Part shown: positions 4,426-6,410 of the stretch, piece by piece
How positions within the stretch are numbered: the stretch's first letter is position 1
How the letters are laid out: the number at the start of each line of letters is the position of its first letter
Assembly (NCBI GenBank): GCA_030668025.1
Contig: DAOUUT010000218.1
Coordinates: 1-6,410 of the forward strand
DNA from: Promethearchaeota archaeon
GTDB taxonomy: Archaea > Asgardarchaeota > Lokiarchaeia > Sigynarchaeales > SOKP01
Reading direction: 5' to 3'
Length of the DNA stretch: 6,410 nucleotides
Translations under genes and position numbers: made by a program
The notes under the pieces: generated by a model
Database searches by the model: none
The model's input: the letters and a program-made list of their open reading frames with translations, nothing else
Told to the model about the DNA's origin: nothing

Positions 4426-5934
4426 ATGGATGATTTAATTGAATCTTCTATAGTCGAAGGACTAGTGTTTTGCGCCTATGATAAATTAGGTCCTCAACCA
4501 ATTTATATGTTTCCTAAACCAATTAAGGGGAAAGATACAGGACCTGAAAACAGAGAAAGGTTAGTTGGAAAAGGGCTTAAATTGTCTTTAAGAGATTATA
4601 TGCAAATCTCAATTAAAACCTTAAGCCTACTCCTCGGAAATGGGATGTTAATTAATAAAGACTCAGCTATGTTAAAGCAATACCAATACTTTGGAGTTAT
4701 TCCCTTTCCAGATTTTCATTTAACAGCACTTACATTTTTTCATTTTGTTGAAAAATTTGATGAAGCTCCTTTAGCAAGTGCTTTCTGCATATTAGTAGAC
4801 GAGAATCAACGAGGCTTTTTATATAACAACATCAATCGACTAAAAAATATTGTTCTCGATTTCTTTAACCATTTTGATAAAATAATTGCTGAAAAGTTCC
4901 AACCACAGGAGCAAGTAGAACGTTATTTTAAGAGCTTATTAAAAAAAATAATCACAATTGAAAAAACACCATCAACACCTACTACCTCGCAAAGAAAAAT
5001 GAAAATTTTATTCGCGGGTCTTGACGATAGCGGGAAGACGAGCTTTTTGCTTTCAATAGATAGAAAATTTTCAAAGTTGATTGGATTAAAACCTACTAGA
5101 GGGGCAGATGTAAGTTCAATAGAAGCACTAGGGGCTACGATCTTTCTTTGGGATTTAGGTGGTCAAAAAGCATACCACGAAAAATATCTTAATAAAGCCC
5201 AGATCTATTTGTTCGAAGCAGATTTGCTTTTCTATTTCATTGATATAAGAAACGAAGCCCGCTTTGAAGAAAGTATTGAATACCTTAAAAATATGAAAAA
5301 AGCATTAGCACATCTAGATCAGGCAACTCCAATTATCTACATTTTTTCGAAAGGAGACCCCGACATAATTGACTCTAAAGAAATTAATAACAACTTTAAA
5401 GTAATAAAAAAGAAGTTAGCTAAAATCTCTTTAGATAAAAAACCTGAAATTTACGTAACAAGCGTATTTCAAATCTTTACCATATTAAGAGCATTTTCAT
5501 CAGGTATAGCCAAATTAAGTCCAAATAGAGACTTGATCAAACATAACCTTCACATATTTTCGTCTAAATCTGATGTATATTTGGCTCTCTTGTTAAGCAA
5601 CGATGGATTAGTATTAGCTGAATATTATACCCCTGAGGCAATGGAAATCACAAAAATGCAAAAATCTGACGACTTATTAAATGTATTCGAGGTTGTAGCA
5701 CCACAATTTGCCATATTGTTTAAAATATTTTCGAAATATAAGGCTGCAGAGAAAGACGAAGCCATATTTAAAGTTTCAAACTCAGTTATTTTGTTTAAGA
5801 AAATTAAGGTTTTGCATTACGAAATGTTCATTCTTTTCTTATTAGACAACGAGAACACAAAAGAAAAAATTAACAAAAATATTCAAGATTTCCTCGATCG
5901 TACACAAGATTTACTAATAAGGTATATCTCTTAA
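4426..5934 (+). CDS. Three-domain protein: longin-like, Rag/Arf-like GTPase, roadblock-like
   Basis: This 502-residue protein has three parts. Residues about 8-155 look like a longin-type domain: strand GLVFCAYD, then GPQPIYMFP (22-30), a GP-x-x-x-Y-x-x-P turn also seen in the first hairpin of Nprl2 and DENN-type longins, with later strands near 86-125 and helices to 157. A Pro/Thr-rich linker (180-189) follows. The GTPase domain has G1 GLDDSGKT (198-205), G2 Thr224 in LKPTRGA, G3 WDLGGQ (242-247), G4 SKGD (308-311) and G5 TSV (345-347). RAFSSGIAKLSP (355-366) and the stretch to IF (378) parallel the linker from GTPase to roadblock domain in Rag proteins. Residues about 383-502 form a roadblock-like domain (YLALLLSNDGLVLAEYY). 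It is soluble, with no membrane segment. In G4, Ser replaces the usual Asn (His in Rag), so guanine specificity may be altered. It is a paralogue of the GTPase at 814-1785. GTPase call is firm; the longin and roadblock folds are inferred from pattern and position. Confidence 0.88.
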   Translation: MDDLIESSIVEGLVFCAYDKLGPQPIYMFPKPIKGKDTGPENRERLVGKGLKLSLRDYMQISIKTLSLLLGNGMLINKDSAMLKQYQYFGVIPFPDFHLTALTFFHFVEKFDEAPLASAFCILVDENQRGFLYNNINRLKNIVLDFFNHFDKIIAEKFQPQEQVERYFKSLLKKIITIEKTPSTPTTSQRKMKILFAGLDDSGKTSFLLSIDRKFSKLIGLKPTRGADVSSIEALGATIFLWDLGGQKAYHEKYLNKAQIYLFEADLLFYFIDIRNEARFEESIEYLKNMKKALAHLDQATPIIYIFSKGDPDIIDSKEINNNFKVIKKKLAKISLDKKPEIYVTSVFQIFTILRAFSSGIAKLSPNRDLIKHNLHIFSSKSDVYLALLLSNDGLVLAEYYTPEAMEITKMQKSDDLLNVFEVVAPQFAILFKIFSKYKAAEKDEAIFKVSNSVILFKKIKVLHYEMFILFLLDNENTKEKINKNIQDFLDRTQDLLIRYIS

Positions 5935-6410
5935 AATATGTGCTTAAGTGGAGTCCGATCTGAAATCTTTTTTCGTAGAATTCTTTTTCGATAATACGAA
6001 TTAATTCCAGAAATGAGAGACATGGCGGGAATAATACACTTAGCAAACTTGACCGGCCCAAATAGCACAAAATCGCTTCCAGCGTTAACGCAATATGCCA
6101 TTAACGATGCAATACCACCACATCTAGACGAATCGCCGTATTTTTTAACGAAGTCCCATCCATAAATTGCGTTGGCGGGAGCGAAACCTGTGGGTAATCC
6201 TAATTCCGATTTTACTAACCTCGTTGTCTCAACATTAATCGCAATCGAAGGTAAGTCTAATACTGCTGTATCAATCATGATATTTTCAATGTTAGCTCTT
6301 TGAGCCTTTGATATTAATTCGTTCTTAAGAAAATCTAATTTTGCCTGAGGAAATATGTATCTGTTTCCAAAAGTTAATAAAACCGCGTGCTTTACGCCAA
6401 TTTCTTTCAA
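5931..6410 (-). CDS. MtrH-family methyltransferase, C-terminal half (N-terminus outside window)
   Basis: The 159 visible codons are the C-terminal part of a protein continuing beyond 6410; the first visible codon is TTG and is almost certainly internal. MtrH landmarks are clear: IMIDTAVLDLPS (visible residues 44-55), GLPTGFAPANA (71-81) followed by W85, and SDFVLFGPVK in place of the usual GADFVLYGPI. MtrH transfers a methyl group between tetrahydromethanopterin (or tetrahydrofolate) and a corrinoid protein. It is a TIM-barrel pterin-binding enzyme of about 310-330 residues, so roughly half is missing. In non-methanogens, including Asgard archaea, stand-alone MtrH homologues usually serve corrinoid methyltransferase systems rather than the Mtr membrane complex. 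No corrinoid protein or other Mtr subunit is visible here. The C-terminal tail is basic (YYRKRILRKK). It ends tail to tail with the three-domain GTPase gene, sharing TTAA. Confidence 0.88.
   Translation of the reverse strand: MKEIGVKHAVLLTFGNRYIFPQAKLDFLKNELISKAQRANIENIMIDTAVLDLPSIAINVETTRLVKSELGLPTGFAPANAIYGWDFVKKYGDSSRCGGIASLMAYCVNAGSDFVLFGPVKFAKCIIPAMSLISGINSYYRKRILRKKISDRTPLKHIF

Noticed and set aside
5870..6070. 66-codon minus-strand ORF
   Set aside because: It overlaps the MtrH-family gene in another frame and the end of the GTPase gene; no family features.

Overview
The window is strongly AT-rich and archaeal in style. Genes are preceded by TATA-like boxes close to the start codon, there is little Shine-Dalgarno use, and the gene set combines eukaryote-like small GTPases with an MtrH-type methyltransferase and an AIR-synthase-like protein of the methanogenesis-marker kind. 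Rag/Arf-type GTPases with longin/roadblock-like domains next to C1-type enzymes point to an Asgard archaeon, most likely a Lokiarchaeia-like lineage. The phylum is an inference from gene content; the exact lineage cannot be read from this window.

Layout. At the left edge (1-684, minus strand, C-terminus cut off) is a zinc-ribbon protein with a long acidic and then basic linker. It ends, as the window ends, in what looks like the first helix of a roadblock/LC7 domain. Upstream on the same strand is a Rag-like GTPase with a C-terminal roadblock-like domain (814-1785, TTG start). Next come an 88-residue orphan protein (1921-2187, GTG start) and a SLOG/TIGR00725-type Rossmann nucleotide-binding protein (2234-2794). 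A 186-base divergent gap with a possible operator follows, then a 64-residue two-CxxC zinc-ribbon protein on the plus strand (2981-3175). After a 204-base gap without a gene there is an AIR-synthase-related (PurM-fold) protein on the minus strand (3380-4336). It is divergent from a 502-residue three-part protein on the plus strand (4426-5934): an N-terminal longin-like domain, a Rag/Arf-like GTPase and a C-terminal roadblock-like domain. That gene meets an MtrH-family methyltransferase (5931-6410, minus strand, N-terminal half outside the window) tail to tail, with the stop codons sharing TTAA.

How the genes may work together. The most interesting content is the clustering of two different Rag-type GTPases and one zinc-ribbon/probable roadblock protein in about 6 kb. 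Eukaryotic Rag GTPases work as heterodimers through C-terminal roadblock domains and are docked by roadblock proteins (Ragulator) and regulated by longin-bearing proteins (Nprl2/Nprl3, folliculin). The two GTPases here share the switch I sequence LKPTRGA and WDLGGQ but differ in the base-specificity motif (HKYD versus SKGD) and in domain make-up, as expected of non-equivalent partners. The metabolic genes (AIR-synthase-like, MtrH) suggest a C1-metabolism neighbourhood, but no functional link to the GTPases can be shown from sequence alone. No tRNA, rRNA, CRISPR array or mobile element was seen.
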